DNA of 48,089 nucleotides from Opitutaceae bacterium (GCA_016793535.1 JAEUHA010000625.1:1-48089), one strand, 5' to 3'. Positions 8,603 through 17,430 are shown, counted from the first letter of the stretch. Notes: a model not told the origin generated them from the sequence alone. A program made the numbers and translations.

Positions 8603-8923
8603 TCAGCTCCGGCGCGAAGGCTCCGGATACTCCTCCTGCTTCTGCGCCGCCATCTGCTCGCAGACGAACGTGTGCGCCTGGTCCGCGAGTTTGGCGAGGA
8701 GCAGCAGGTCATCGCGCCCGAAGCTGTCGGTGTCGCGAAACTTCTTTTCAGCGTCCATGTACGTGCGCGCGAACGTCACGTTGTAGTACGCGCGCTGGTC
8801 GGTGCTGTTTTCCCAGACCGCCGCCTTGATGCGACCAAGGCGGAGCGTGCGCACCGGAGCGGCGGTGGCGGGCGGTGGGTTGCGGGTGGAGGCGGCGGAC
8901 GACGGGGGATATTTCGAGGCCAT
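8603..8923 (-). CDS. Small conserved protein of unknown function
   Basis: The product is 106 residues. A low-complexity Ser/Pro/Ala N-terminus (about 1-24) is followed by a compact domain with RLGRIKAAVWENST, YYNVTFARTYMD and SFGRDDLLLLAKLADQAHT, then a charged tail. The pattern of a short beta-hairpin unit plus a helix ending in Ala-His resembles a family of roughly 70-100 residue proteins I recall from Planctomycetes and Verrucomicrobia, with no known function. It has no signal peptide or membrane helix, so it is probably cytoplasmic. It lies upstream of the receptor gene in the same direction but is separated from it by 284 bases, so co-transcription is uncertain. Confidence 0.72.
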   Translation of the reverse strand: MASKYPPSSAASTRNPPPATAAPVRTLRLGRIKAAVWENSTDQRAYYNVTFARTYMDAEKKFRDTDSFGRDDLLLLAKLADQAHTFVCEQMAAQKQEEYPEPSRRS

Positions 8924-8960
8924 GAGGTGCGGTCGATGGAGGGTGAGGTTGTTTCGAAAC

Positions 8961-8988
8961 TCCGCGGGGTCCGATGGACCCGCGGAGT
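8961..8988 (-). terminator. Strong hairpin downstream of the CTERM gene, probable terminator
   Basis: CTCCGCGGGGTCC (8961-8973) pairs with GGACCCGCGGAG (8977-8988) with one bulged G and a 3-base loop. On the minus strand the stem is followed by TTTCGAAAC, a weak T-rich tail. It is 99 bases past the stop of the CTERM gene and 38 bases before the start of the next gene. Confidence 0.6.
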
Positions 8989-9086
8989 AACGAAAACCCC
9001 ATCGACCGCGGCCGCTGGCGCCAAGGGCTCGGAATACCCGGTTCCGGGGTGGGGCGCGGACCGGGTTTAACCCGATGCTCCGCCGG

Positions 9087-9701
9087 TCAGCGCTGCCGGC
9101 GGCGTGAGACGCAGACCACGGTGCCGAGGGCGAGGCTCAGGAGCACGAGCGTGGAGCCCGTATCCGGCACGCCGAAATAGGCGATCTGACTCTGGCGGTC
9201 GCCGGTGCCATTGCTGTTCGTCCAGAGATTCAGCACGCGCGCACCGTACGCGCCGTTCGCGTCCGACAATAACGCCGCGCCCAGGACGCCACTCGCGTAC
9301 GTGACGAATGCGTTGTTCACGCCGCCCGCTTCGTTCTCGAGGTACCAGAAGGCCTGCTGGAGGCCGGTGGCCCCGCCCCACGCCGCGTAGTTGGCGCCGA
9401 AGAGGCCCTGGGCGTGAGTGTGAATCAGCAAAGCCGAGCCCAGCGAAATCGCGTCGTTCTGGTTCTGGACCACATTCGACCAGTCGTAATAGTAGGTGGT
9501 CCCGATCGACATGCCGACGCCCGACTCGAGACAGAAGGTCGTGAAAGTCCCCTCGAACTGCGTGGCGGCGTAAAACGCCCCGCCCCCCAGTGCGCCGCTG
9601 GAATCACCGGCGACCTTCGAGAGGGAAACGGTTGGCAGGGCGACGAGTTTCGAAGCACCCATCAGCGTGAGGCAGAGCGCGGTCAGGTAGGCGTTTTTCA
9701 T
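9087..9701 (-). CDS. VPDTG/VPDSG-CTERM sorted surface protein
   Basis: The product is 204 residues. It has an N-terminal signal peptide (about 1-22, YLTALCLTLMGASKLVALP) and a middle region rich in Gly, Ala, Asn and Tyr. The C-terminal sorting signal is VPDTGSTLVLLSLALG, then a hydrophobic helix and the basic end VSRRRQR. This tripartite tail matches the VPDSG variant of the PEP-CTERM signal, which an exosortase is expected to process, giving an exported surface or matrix protein. No exosortase gene is in the window, so it must be elsewhere. The middle has one Cys (TFCLESGVG) and no enzyme motif. The region just upstream has nested inverted repeats that may control expression. Confidence 0.85.
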   Translation of the reverse strand: MKNAYLTALCLTLMGASKLVALPTVSLSKVAGDSSGALGGGAFYAATQFEGTFTTFCLESGVGMSIGTTYYYDWSNVVQNQNDAISLGSALLIHTHAQGLFGANYAAWGGATGLQQAFWYLENEAGGVNNAFVTYASGVLGAALLSDANGAYGARVLNLWTNSNGTGDRQSQIAYFGVPDTGSTLVLLSLALGTVVCVSRRRQR

Positions 9702-9705
9702 AAAG

Positions 9706-9752
9706 TAGGGTCTAGTTCGGCTTCCGGGATCGGAAATGAAGTGAAGACCCTA
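9706..9752 (-). promoter_or_regulatory. Nested inverted repeat just before the CTERM gene start
   Basis: TAGGGTCT (9706-9713) and AGACCCTA (9745-9752) are perfect 8-bp arms. Inside them TTCCG (9722-9726) and CGGAA (9731-9735) form a second stem with a 4-base loop. The structure begins 5 bases upstream of the ATG, so in the mRNA it would cover the ribosome-binding zone. TAGGGT recurs at 9781-9786. It may be an operator or a translational leader. Confidence 0.5.
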
Positions 9753-10008
9753 GTTAAGCGGTGTTCGTACCAAGTTGGCCTAGGGTTGGTTCCGGATCGA
9801 AAGCCCATCGGCAAGGAGTTTGCAAACTGCTAACCGCATAGCCTTTGCGGATAGGAGGGGAGATTACTTACCCGTAAACATACCCGTCTGGGGCTAAGTA
9901 AAACTCCCGATCTCCCCGGTTCGGGAAGTGAAAGACATTCCGACGGAATTGCCGGCGGTTTGACACCCCTGCGGGGACGGGGAGCGCCGGGGCTCGCCTG
10001 GGACTGAC
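9753..10008. promoter_or_regulatory. Intergenic repeat-rich region upstream of the CTERM gene
   Basis: With the leader structure this makes a 307-base stretch without a gene between the helicase stop and the CTERM start. It has lower GC than its surroundings. It contains an inverted pair GGGGAGAT (9857-9864) and ATCTCCCC (9910-9917), a nested pair TTACTTA (9864-9870) and TAAGTAA (9895-9901), and between them a direct repeat ACCCGT (9870-9875 and 9882-9887). This layout suggests a regulator-binding site for the CTERM gene. I could not place a convincing -35/-10 pair. Confidence 0.5.
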
Positions 10009-12678
10009 TCAGGCCGCGGGTGGAGCGCCGATTTCGGCGGCGCCGTCGAACTGGACCACGGCGCGATTCCCGGTCCGCGACGCGGGGATCAGGACCGAGA
10101 AGCGACACTCCCAGTCGTTCCGTTCGGCCGCGTCGATCAACACCTGTGCCACATTCCACGTGGCGTTGCCCGGCGCGTCGTTCGTCCAATGCGTGTGCTT
10201 GGTCGACCGGCCCTCGGGATCGAGACGGAAACGGCCGCGGGCGTCGAAGTAGGCGCGAAACGCGGTCTCGATTTTCCGCGCTTCCGGCGAGAGCGGGGCG
10301 CCCTCGATGCCGCCGCCGGCCTCGCCGGTGGCGAGCCGGGACGCGGCACTCTCCCAATCGCGGGCGGCGACGTCCTGCAGGAAACCGAAGATGGCTGTGC
10401 GCACGAGCCGACGAAACGAGGCGTCGTCGCGCGTGATGTCGAACGTCGCGGGCCGCGCCGGCTTGTCCGGTCCGTCACGTCCCGCGCCGGCGACGAAGTC
10501 CGGATTCCGCAACCGTTCCCATTCCTCGAGCAGGCTCGAGTCGATGCCGCGGATCAGTTCCCGGAAGTAATCCTCCATTTCACTCACGGCCTCCGTCTTC
10601 GCCGCGGCGGGCACGGTTTGCGCGAGCACTTTCCATACCTGGGAAAGGTGGCGGAGGAGCAGGCCTTCGGAACGCTGGAGCCCGTACTCGCGGATGTAGT
10701 CGGCAAACGACAGGTAGCGTTCGAACATCTCGCGCGCGATCGACTTCGGCCGGACGTTCTCCTGCTCCACCCACGGGTGCGCCGCCGCGAACGCGTTGAA
10801 GGTGTCGTAGAGGAACTCGCGCAGCGGCTTCGGGTGCTCGACCTGGTCCAGTTTCTCCATCCGCTCCGCGTACTCGATGCCGGCCGCGCGCATCTCCTCG
10901 AGTTTCTCCGTCTTCAGCTTGTCGACCTGCCGGCGCAGGATCGCGTCGGGGTCCTCGACGATTGCCTCGCACAGCGTGAGCACATCAAACGGATAGTCCG
11001 GTGACTCGCGGTTGAGCAGCGGCAGCGTGTCGATCAGGTACAGCGAAAGGGCCTGGTGCAGGGAGAAATCGTCCTGGAGCTCGACGTTGACGCGGAGTTT
11101 GGGGAGCGCGGGGAGCGCGGTCCCGCTGTCGCGGGACCGCACTTCGTCGGCCGCGGACGATGACGTCCGCGCTCCCGGCGGCGCCAACTCCACGATCTTC
11201 CGATCGACCAGCGCGCGAAACAGCTGCCAGGCGCGCTTGCGCAGGCCGCGTTTGCGGTGCTCGGTCTCGTGGCAGTCGCGAATCAGGCGCTGCAGCGCCC
11301 GGCACCCGTCGCCTTCCCGTCCCAGCACGAGCAGCAGCATGCCGTGCGAAACGTCGAAACGCGACACGAGCTCCTCCGCCGGCGCGGTGCGCAGGCGTTC
11401 GAAGGTCTTGGCGTCCCAGCCGACGGCCCCTTCCGGGGCGCGCGCCTTCACCAGGTTCTTCTTCTTGCGCGGGTCGGCGGCCGCCTTCTCCTCGGCCCGC
11501 TTGTTCTCGATCATGTACTCCGGCGCCTGCACGACGACGTAACCCTTGTCGTCGTAGCCCTTGCGCCCGGCCCGGCCCGCGATCTGCCGGAAATCGCGCA
11601 CGCTGAGGATCGCGGCCTTCCGGCCGTCGTATTTCCAGAGCTGCGTGAAGACGACGGTGCGAATCGGCACGTTGATGCCCACGCCCAAGGTGTCCGTGCC
11701 GCAGATGAGCTTGAGCAGGCCCTTTTGCGCGAGCTGCTCGACCAGGATGCGGTACTTGGGCAGGAGGCCGGCGTGATGGACGCCGATGCCGTGCCGCAGC
11801 CAGCGGCGCATTTCCTTGCCGTACGGACTGGTGAAGCGCACCTGCTCGAGCTCGGCCTGCAGCGCGGCCTTTTCCTCCTTCGAGCAGACGTTGAGACTCA
11901 TCAACGCCTGCGCCGCCTCGCTGGCCGAGCGCTGCGTGAAATAGACGAGGTACACGGGCGCGCGCTTGAGCGCGAGGAGCTCGGCGACGCGCTCCGTCAG
12001 GGGCAGTTCGGAATACTCGAACTCCAGCGGCACCGGCCGGCGGTCGCTCCGGACCGTGACGCTCGGCGCACCGGTGACGCGCGTCATTTCGCGCTCGAAG
12101 AAGGCGGTCTCGCCGAGCGTGGCCGACATCAGCAGGAACCGCGTCCGCGGCATCGTGAGCAGCGGGACCTGCCAGGCGTAGCCGCGCTCGGCGTCGGAGT
12201 AGTAATGGAACTCGTCCATGATCACCGCGCCGACGTCGCTGTGCTCGCCGCGGTGCAGCGCGATGTTGGCGAGGATCTCGGCGGTGCAGCAGAGCACCGG
12301 GGCCTGCGGGTTCACGCTCGTGTCGCCGGTCATCATGCCGACGTTCTCCGGACCGAAGTCGCGGCACAGGGAGAGGAACTTCTCGTTCACCAGCGCCTTG
12401 ATCGGGCAGGTGTAGACCGAACGGGTGCCGGCGCACAGCGCCTGGAAATGAAACGCCGCCGCGACGAGCGATTTGCCGGAGCCGGTCGGCGTATTCAGAA
12501 TGACATTGCGGCCGGCGAGCAGCTCCAGGATCGCCTCCTCCTGTTCCGGGTACAGGGCGAGCCCGCGGGCCGCCACCGCCGCCAGGAACCGCTCCAGCAC
12601 GGCCTCCTGATCGGGCGGGCTGCCGTCCGGACGGCGAAAGGGCGCCAGCGGGGCGGCGGGAACGGGGACGGACGACAT
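10009..12678 (-). CDS. Ski2-like DEAD/DEAH superfamily 2 RNA helicase (DUF3516-type)
   Basis: The product is 889 residues from the ATG at 12678; a TTG at 12714 would add 12. Helicase motifs in order are the Q-motif region YPEQEEAI, Walker A TPTGSGKS (about 62-69), CTAEIL, Walker B DEFH, SAT in [21 protein letters not shown], and motif [12 protein letters not shown]. The C-terminal half matches the DUF3516-type region ([20 protein letters not shown] and the following alpha-helical part). It should be an ATP-driven RNA unwinding or processing enzyme of the cytoplasm. About 22 residues between ELAPP and PKLRV ([15 protein letters not shown]...) are encoded by a palindromic repeat and look inserted, with the frame kept. 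It stands alone, divergent from the HDOD gene. Confidence 0.9.
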   Translation of the reverse strand: MSSVPVPAAPLAPFRRPDGSPPDQEAVLERFLAAVAARGLALYPEQEEAILELLAGRNVILNTPTGSGKSLVAAAFHFQALCAGTRSVYTCPIKALVNEKFLSLCRDFGPENVGMMTGDTSVNPQAPVLCCTAEILANIALHRGEHSDVGAVIMDEFHYYSDAERGYAWQVPLLTMPRTRFLLMSATLGETAFFEREMTRVTGAPSVTVRSDRRPVPLEFEYSELPLTERVAELLALKRAPVYLVYFTQRSASEAAQALMSLNVCSKEEKAALQAELEQVRFTSPYGKEMRRWLRHGIGVHHAGLLPKYRILVEQLAQKGLLKLICGTDTLGVGINVPIRTVVFTQLWKYDGRKAAILSVRDFRQIAGRAGRKGYDDKGYVVVQAPEYMIENKRAEEKAAADPRKKKNLVKARAPEGAVGWDAKTFERLRTAPAEELVSRFDVSHGMLLLVLGREGDGCRALQRLIRDCHETEHRKRGLRKRAWQLFRALVDRKIVELAPPGARTSSSAADEVRSRDSGTALPALPKLRVNVELQDDFSLHQALSLYLIDTLPLLNRESPDYPFDVLTLCEAIVEDPDAILRRQVDKLKTEKLEEMRAAGIEYAERMEKLDQVEHPKPLREFLYDTFNAFAAAHPWVEQENVRPKSIAREMFERYLSFADYIREYGLQRSEGLLLRHLSQVWKVLAQTVPAAAKTEAVSEMEDYFRELIRGIDSSLLEEWERLRNPDFVAGAGRDGPDKPARPATFDITRDDASFRRLVRTAIFGFLQDVAARDWESAASRLATGEAGGGIEGAPLSPEARKIETAFRAYFDARGRFRLDPEGRSTKHTHWTNDAPGNATWNVAQVLIDAAERNDWECRFSVLIPASRTGNRAVVQFDGAAEIGAPPAA
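11111..11176. repeat. Palindromic element inside the helicase reading frame
   Basis: GGGAGCGCGG (11111-11120) and CCGCGCTCCC (11167-11176) are the ends. Inside are a perfect 10-bp hairpin, GCGGTCCCGC (11117-11126) with GCGGGACCGC (11131-11140), and a 7-bp hairpin, GCGGACG (11153-11159) with CGTCCGC (11164-11170). The ends match those of the element at 2695-2757. The 66-base length is a multiple of three. A 9-base direct repeat GGGGAGCGC flanks the left edge (11101-11109 and 11110-11118). Confidence 0.8.
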
Positions 12679-12884
12679 TCGCAACAGGGGCGCAGGCGAA
12701 GCGGGCGGAGTCAATGCGCGGTGTGCGCGGTCGCCGTCCAGCGTGACCCCGGTGGGAACATGGGTAACCAGTTCCCCGGCAACGCGCTGGCTGGCGGTGC
12801 CTTCAGCCGCGGCCCGGGGCGCCGATCATAGGCGCAAGGGATCGCTGTATCCGCAACGGTCGTACTGCGCCCACACCCACTGCC

Positions 12885-14615
12885 ATGGCCAATGTCCTGC
12901 ACCTTGACGACAACGACGTCGCTGGCCGGGCGTTGAATGGTCTCCTGGCGCGGGGCAGTCACACCTGCACGACGGTGAAGGATCCGGCGCAGGCTTGGCG
13001 TGCGCTGCGCACGTCGCTGGGCTTCGACCTCGTGGTGACGGAGGTCCGGCTCGGACAGGGCAACGGGCTCGCGTTTGTGCAGCGGCTGCGGGACGACTGG
13101 ATTCTCCGGCGCGTGCCGGTCGTCGTCTATACGACGGAGAACGACCCTCGCCAGATCCGCCGGGCCCTGGCGCTGAACGTGCAGAATTACCTGTTGAAGC
13201 CTTACGACGCGCAGGCCGTGCAGGGCGAGATCGCGCGGGCGGTGGGGCAGTGCTGGCGGGCGACGCATTTTGAGGAGGCCCGCCGCTGGAGCGCGCGCAC
13301 GGGTGCGCCCGTGACGGAACTTCCGGGCCGGCGCCGGGCGCTGATGACCGCGTTCGCGAGCGCGGCGAAACGATTTCCGCGGTGGGCGGAGGACCGGCAG
13401 CCGCGCGAGGTGCTGGCCGAGCTGGACGCGCTCGTGCAGGCGGCGGACGCGGCGGGTGTCTTGGCGGCGGTCGACGGCCTGCGGCATCTGCGAACCCAGG
13501 CGGAGGCCGACAAATGGACCGTGTTCGAGGCGTGCGGCGAACCGCTCGAGTATGCGAGCCGCCTGGTGAGCTGGCAGCTTGATCCGGTGAACAACGCGGC
13601 GGGCGCACCTGTCGCGGCGCCGGTGATCGGGGCCCGCGAGCTCGCCGAGCGCGAACGCTGGGAACGAATCGACGCCTCCACGGCCACCCCGTTGCTCTCG
13701 CCCGACGGGCTGGCCCGGGAGGTCGACCGGCTCGCGGGTTGTCCGGTGACGAGCGGGACGGCGGCGGCCTTTCAGATGATGGCCGACGGCCGCCAGTCGG
13801 AGATGACGCGGCTGATGGACCTGGTGGCAGGCGATCCGGGCCTGTGCGCGCAGGTGCTGGGTGCCGCCAACCGGGACCGGCGGGACGACATGGACGAGAT
13901 CGCGGATCCTCGCGTCGCCGCCAGCCTGCTCGGCGTGTCCCGGCTCGCCACGCTCGCGCGGACCCTGCCCGTGGCGGACGAGCGGCACCTCGATCTCCCG
14001 CCGCTGAACTGGTCCGGGTACTGGCTTTTTCAGGCGGCCGTGGGCCGCGTGGCGCAGTTCGTGTGCACGTATCTGGAAGTCAACTACCTCGTCGGGGCGG
14101 CGGGCACCGCCGGCCTGTTGCACGACCTCGGCCACCTGCTGCTGCTGAAACTTCATCCGCATGCGCTGCGCGCGGTGGTGCGGCGGGCACGGGAGTCGGG
14201 CCGGCCGCTGCCGGACGTCGAGCGTGCGCTGCTCGGCACCACGACCCGCGAGCTCGCGATCCGTTTTGCGGAGACCCAGCACCTGCCGGCGGCCTGCCGC
14301 AGCGTGATCCGCTGGGTCGACTCACCCGCGCTCGCGACCTCGCACCTGGATCTCGTCTCGATCGTGGCCGTCGCGCGTCACCTCGTCTGGCACGCCCATG
14401 TGGGCTGCTGGGTCGACGGACCGGCGGGCAACGTCGGCTGCGTGGTCGCGACGCCGGCCTGGAAAATCCTGCAGCCGCGGCTGTTTCCCAGTTTCGATCC
14501 GCGGAAGTTCGAGGTGCAGGCCCATGCCTTCTGCCTGACGGTGCGCAACGAACTCGCGGGCCGCATCCAGGGAGGGCGGCCCTCGCACGCGGAGCGGGCG
14601 GCGGAACTGGTCTAG
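12885..14615 (+). CDS. Receiver-HDOD signalling protein
   Basis: The product is 576 residues. Residues 1-125 form a CheY-like receiver domain: acidic pair Asp8-Asp9, the YTTEND segment and the conserved Lys of LLKPYDA are present. The phosphoacceptor position in DLVVTEVRL is Glu53 instead of Asp. A helical linker follows (about 130-265). An HDOD domain comes next (about 270-480), with PVTSGTAAAFQMMADG, DPGLCAQVLGAAN, SLLGVSRLATLARTLP and AGTAGLLHDLGHLLLLKLHP. HDOD proteins usually act in regulatory networks, often alongside c-di-GMP signalling, which fits the diguanylate cyclase gene 0.9 kb downstream. The Glu suggests a permanently on-like or phosphorylation-independent receiver. The ATG at 12885 is the first sensible start; it has no strong Shine-Dalgarno site. 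Confidence 0.88.
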   Translation: MANVLHLDDNDVAGRALNGLLARGSHTCTTVKDPAQAWRALRTSLGFDLVVTEVRLGQGNGLAFVQRLRDDWILRRVPVVVYTTENDPRQIRRALALNVQNYLLKPYDAQAVQGEIARAVGQCWRATHFEEARRWSARTGAPVTELPGRRRALMTAFASAAKRFPRWAEDRQPREVLAELDALVQAADAAGVLAAVDGLRHLRTQAEADKWTVFEACGEPLEYASRLVSWQLDPVNNAAGAPVAAPVIGARELAERERWERIDASTATPLLSPDGLAREVDRLAGCPVTSGTAAAFQMMADGRQSEMTRLMDLVAGDPGLCAQVLGAANRDRRDDMDEIADPRVAASLLGVSRLATLARTLPVADERHLDLPPLNWSGYWLFQAAVGRVAQFVCTYLEVNYLVGAAGTAGLLHDLGHLLLLKLHPHALRAVVRRARESGRPLPDVERALLGTTTRELAIRFAETQHLPAACRSVIRWVDSPALATSHLDLVSIVAVARHLVWHAHVGCWVDGPAGNVGCVVATPAWKILQPRLFPSFDPRKFEVQAHAFCLTVRNELAGRIQGGRPSHAERAAELV

Positions 14616-14709
14616 GGCCCGCGACGCCTCCGGCCGGTCGGGGCCCCGCTCCGGCGCGGCGCAAAAAAGCGTGTCTTTCGCGCCGCTTTCCGGCCAAGTT
14701 CACCGCTCC

Positions 14710-15519
14710 ATGTCCCGCCTCCAGTCCACCTTCGCCCGGGTTCAGGCCGAGCAGCGCGCCGCGTTCGTCGCCTATGTCTGCGCCGGCGATCCGGATTTCG
14801 AAACGTCGGTGGAAGTCTGCCGCGCGCTGCTGGCGAACGGCGTGGACGTCCTCGAGCTGGGCGTGCCGTTTTCGGATCCGCTGGCGGACGGCCTTACGAA
14901 CCAGCTTGCGGCCCAGCGTGCCCTCGAGAGCGGCATGACGGCGGCGCGGGTCTTCGAACTCGTGCGCCGGGTGCGGGAATTCAGCGCCGCGCCGATCGTG
15001 TTCTACACCTACTACAACCTCGTGTTCGCGAACGGCGTCGACGCGTACGTGCGGGCGGCGCGGGAGGCCGGCGTGGACGGCATCCTCACCCTCGACCTGC
15101 CGCCGGAGGAGGCCGGCGAGATGAAGGCGGCCTGCCAGCGGCACGGCGTCGACACGGTGTTCATCATCGCGCCGACGACGCCGGACGAACGGATCGCGAC
15201 CATCGCGGCCGCGACGACGGGTTTCATCTACTACGTCTCCCGCGAAGGCGTCACGGGCGTCCGCGACCAGGTCGCGGGCAACATCCCGGAAGCGGTCGCG
15301 CGTATCCGGTCGCGCACGACGCTGCCGATGGTCGTCGGTTTCGGCATCGGCACCCGGGCGCAGGTCGCCCAGATCGCCGGGCAGGCCGACGGCGTGGTGG
15401 TCGGCAGCGCGCTGGTGAACTGCATCCGCGACCACCTGGCGGAGCGGGCGAAGATCCCCGCCGCCATCGGCGCCCGCGCCGCCGACCTGGCGGCGGGTAC
15501 GCGCCGGGCGGCCGGCTGA
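14710..15519 (+). CDS. trpA: Tryptophan synthase alpha subunit
   Basis: The product is 269 residues, the usual size. It cleaves indole-3-glycerol phosphate to indole, which TrpB condenses with serine. The catalytic Glu and Asp sit in LELGVPFSDPLADG, the active-site loop in GILTLDLPPEEAGE, and the phosphate-binding part in VVGFGIGTRAQV and GVVVGSAL. The ATG at 14710 begins MSRLQSTFARVQAEQRAAF, as in homologues; an in-frame start at 14671 adds 13 unlikely residues. It is not in a trp operon here: the neighbours are two signalling genes and miaA, so trpB and the other trp genes must be elsewhere. It is followed after 18 bases by the diguanylate cyclase gene, so the two may be co-transcribed. Confidence 0.95.
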   Translation: MSRLQSTFARVQAEQRAAFVAYVCAGDPDFETSVEVCRALLANGVDVLELGVPFSDPLADGLTNQLAAQRALESGMTAARVFELVRRVREFSAAPIVFYTYYNLVFANGVDAYVRAAREAGVDGILTLDLPPEEAGEMKAACQRHGVDTVFIIAPTTPDERIATIAAATTGFIYYVSREGVTGVRDQVAGNIPEAVARIRSRTTLPMVVGFGIGTRAQVAQIAGQADGVVVGSALVNCIRDHLAERAKIPAAIGARAADLAAGTRRAAG

Positions 15520-15537
15520 GGGCGCCGGGTTCCGACG

Positions 15538-16512
15538 ATGGAGACGCGCGACGCAGCCGCAGCGGGGGCGGACGACACTCCGGCGCGCGCGCCCGGCGCC
15601 GACGCGCCGCCTTCGCCCCGCCGTTTGCTGCTGATCGACGACGACCGGCTCCAGTATCGACTCACGCTGGAACACGTGCGGTCGTTCGCGTCCGGCCCCT
15701 ACGCGGTGGAGTGGGCTGATTCGTACGAGACCGGGCTGACGAAACTGGTGACCGGGGACTACGCGGCCTGCCTGCTCGATTACCAGCTGGGCCCGCACGA
15801 TGGCCTCGCGCTGATCCGGGCGGCGGTGGCCGCCGGTTGCCGGACGCCGATCGTGTTCCTCACGGCGGAGACGGCGGATCGCGTCGACATCGCGGCGATG
15901 AACGCCGGCGCGCTCGACTATCTCGTCAAGGGCGAGATCACGCCGCGCGCGCTCGAACGTTCGCTGCGGTACGCCCTGAAGCTCGGCGCCACGCTGGAGA
16001 CGCTTCGGCAGCTGGCGACGCGTGACGCCCTGACGGGACTGCTGAACCGGCGGGAGTTCGACCGCATCCTGGCGGAGGAACACGCCCGCGCGCTGCGTTT
16101 CGGCGAGCCCCTCGCGCTGCTCATGGTCGATCTCGACCACTTCAAGGCGATCAACGACCGGCACGGACATCCGGCGGGGGATGCCGTGCTCGTGGAAGTG
16201 GCCCGCCGGTTGACGGCGCAGGTGCGGACGGTCGATCGCGTGATGCGGCTGGGGGGCGAGGAATTTGCGCTGCTGCTGGCACAGACCACCCTGGAGGGCG
16301 CCGTGCCGGTGGCGGAACGGATCGCGGCCGCCCTGCGGGACGAGCCGGTGGTGGCGGGTTCGGCGGGCCCGCTGGCGGTCACGGCCAGCGTGGGCGTGGC
16401 GGCGCTGCCCGGGCAGGCCGATGCGCCCGCCGCGCTCGTGGCGGCGGCGGACCGCGCGTTGTATGCCGCCAAGGCGGCGGGGCGAGACCGGGTCGTGGCG
16501 GCGGCGCCATGA
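15538..16512 (+). CDS. Receiver-GGDEF diguanylate cyclase
   Basis: The product is 324 residues. After an Ala/Pro-rich start (1-27), a receiver domain spans about 28-150, with the acidic pair in LLIDDDR, phosphoacceptor Asp81 in LLDYQLGP, the Thr of FLTAET and Lys in YLVKGE. A GGDEF domain follows (about 160-320). It has DALTGLLNRREFD, the metal site VDLDHFKAINDRHGH and the active-site motif GGEEF (239-243). An RxxD inhibitory site (Arg230-Asp233) is spaced five residues before GGEEF, so product feedback by c-di-GMP is expected. It should make c-di-GMP from two GTP under phosphorelay control. Its stop overlaps the miaA start (ATGA), so the two genes are translationally coupled. Confidence 0.93.
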   Translation: METRDAAAAGADDTPARAPGADAPPSPRRLLLIDDDRLQYRLTLEHVRSFASGPYAVEWADSYETGLTKLVTGDYAACLLDYQLGPHDGLALIRAAVAAGCRTPIVFLTAETADRVDIAAMNAGALDYLVKGEITPRALERSLRYALKLGATLETLRQLATRDALTGLLNRREFDRILAEEHARALRFGEPLALLMVDLDHFKAINDRHGHPAGDAVLVEVARRLTAQVRTVDRVMRLGGEEFALLLAQTTLEGAVPVAERIAAALRDEPVVAGSAGPLAVTASVGVAALPGQADAPAALVAAADRALYAAKAAGRDRVVAAAP

Positions 16513-17423
16513 AGCCGGCGTTGCATGTTCTCACCGGTCCGACCGCGGTGGGAAAGACCGAGTGGGCGCTGCGCTGGGCGGAGCGCGCGGGGGCGGAGAT
16601 CGTGTCGTGCGACTCGCTGTTGTTCTATCGCGGCATGGACATCGGCACGGCGAAGCCGACGCCGGCCGAGCGGGCGCGCGTGCCGCACCACCTGATCGAC
16701 CTGTGTGCGGTCGATGTCCGGATGGACGTCACCGCGTATCTCTCGCTCGCCCGCCGGGCCGTGGCGGAGATCGTGGCGCGCGGCCGGGCGGTGCTGGTGA
16801 CGGGGGGCAGCGGGTTCTACCTGAAGGCGTTCCTGGCGCCGGTGGCGGATGAGATCGACGTGCCGCCGGAATTGCGGGCGGCCGTGGCCGAACTCGCGCC
16901 GGAACAGGCGCTCGCCCGGCTGCGGGCGCTGAATCCATCCGGTCTCGGAACACTGGATACGGCGAATCCCCGCCGGGTGGTGCGCGCGCTGGAGCGCTGC
17001 CTGGCCTCGGGCCGGGAGCTGCGCGACCTCGCGGCGGAGTTCGCCCGCCAGCCGTCACCGTTTGCCGGATACGACGTGGCCGTGTGCGAACTCGAGCGCC
17101 CGCCCGCCGACCTCGCGGCGCGCATCGAGCGGCGCGTCGAAACGATGCTCCGGGCCGGGCTCGTCGACGAGGTGCGGCGGCTGCGGGGCGAGGGCCTCGA
17201 GCGCAATCCGAGCGCCGCGCGCGCGATCGGGTATCGCGAGGTGCTGGCGATGCTGGAGGGCCGGCTGCCCGCGGCGGCGCTGGCCGCGGAGATCGCGAAA
17301 AACACCCGCGCGCTGGTGAAGAAGCAGCGCACCTGGTTTCGCACCCAGCTGCCGCCGCACCGCGTGGTGGCGGCCGGTGCGCTGCGGGATGAGCGCGAAC
17401 TCTTCGGCCCGCCGGCCGGCTGA
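16509..17423 (+). CDS. miaA: tRNA dimethylallyltransferase
   Basis: The product is 304 residues. It transfers a dimethylallyl group to N6 of adenosine 37 in tRNAs that read codons starting with U. The P-loop is TGPTAVGKTE (about 9-18). DSLLFYRGMDIGTAKP follows, a variant of the family DSMQVYRGMDIGTAKP segment with the catalytic Asp kept. Further family marks are VPHHLID, LVTGGSGFYLKA, NPRRVVRALE, AIGYREV and the C-terminal KNTRALVKKQRTWFR. The start overlaps the stop of the diguanylate cyclase gene by four bases. The gene ends 7 bases before the stop of the convergent gene at 17431. Confidence 0.95.
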   Translation: MKPALHVLTGPTAVGKTEWALRWAERAGAEIVSCDSLLFYRGMDIGTAKPTPAERARVPHHLIDLCAVDVRMDVTAYLSLARRAVAEIVARGRAVLVTGGSGFYLKAFLAPVADEIDVPPELRAAVAELAPEQALARLRALNPSGLGTLDTANPRRVVRALERCLASGRELRDLAAEFARQPSPFAGYDVAVCELERPPADLAARIERRVETMLRAGLVDEVRRLRGEGLERNPSAARAIGYREVLAMLEGRLPAAALAAEIAKNTRALVKKQRTWFRTQLPPHRVVAAGALRDERELFGPPAG

Positions 17424-17430
17424 AGTCCGG

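Noticed and set aside
14080..16170. Nearly 700-codon open frame on the minus strand across trpA and the diguanylate cyclase gene
   Set aside because: The opposite strand encodes well-conserved TrpA and GGDEF proteins. The antisense product is Arg/Asp/His-rich without motifs.
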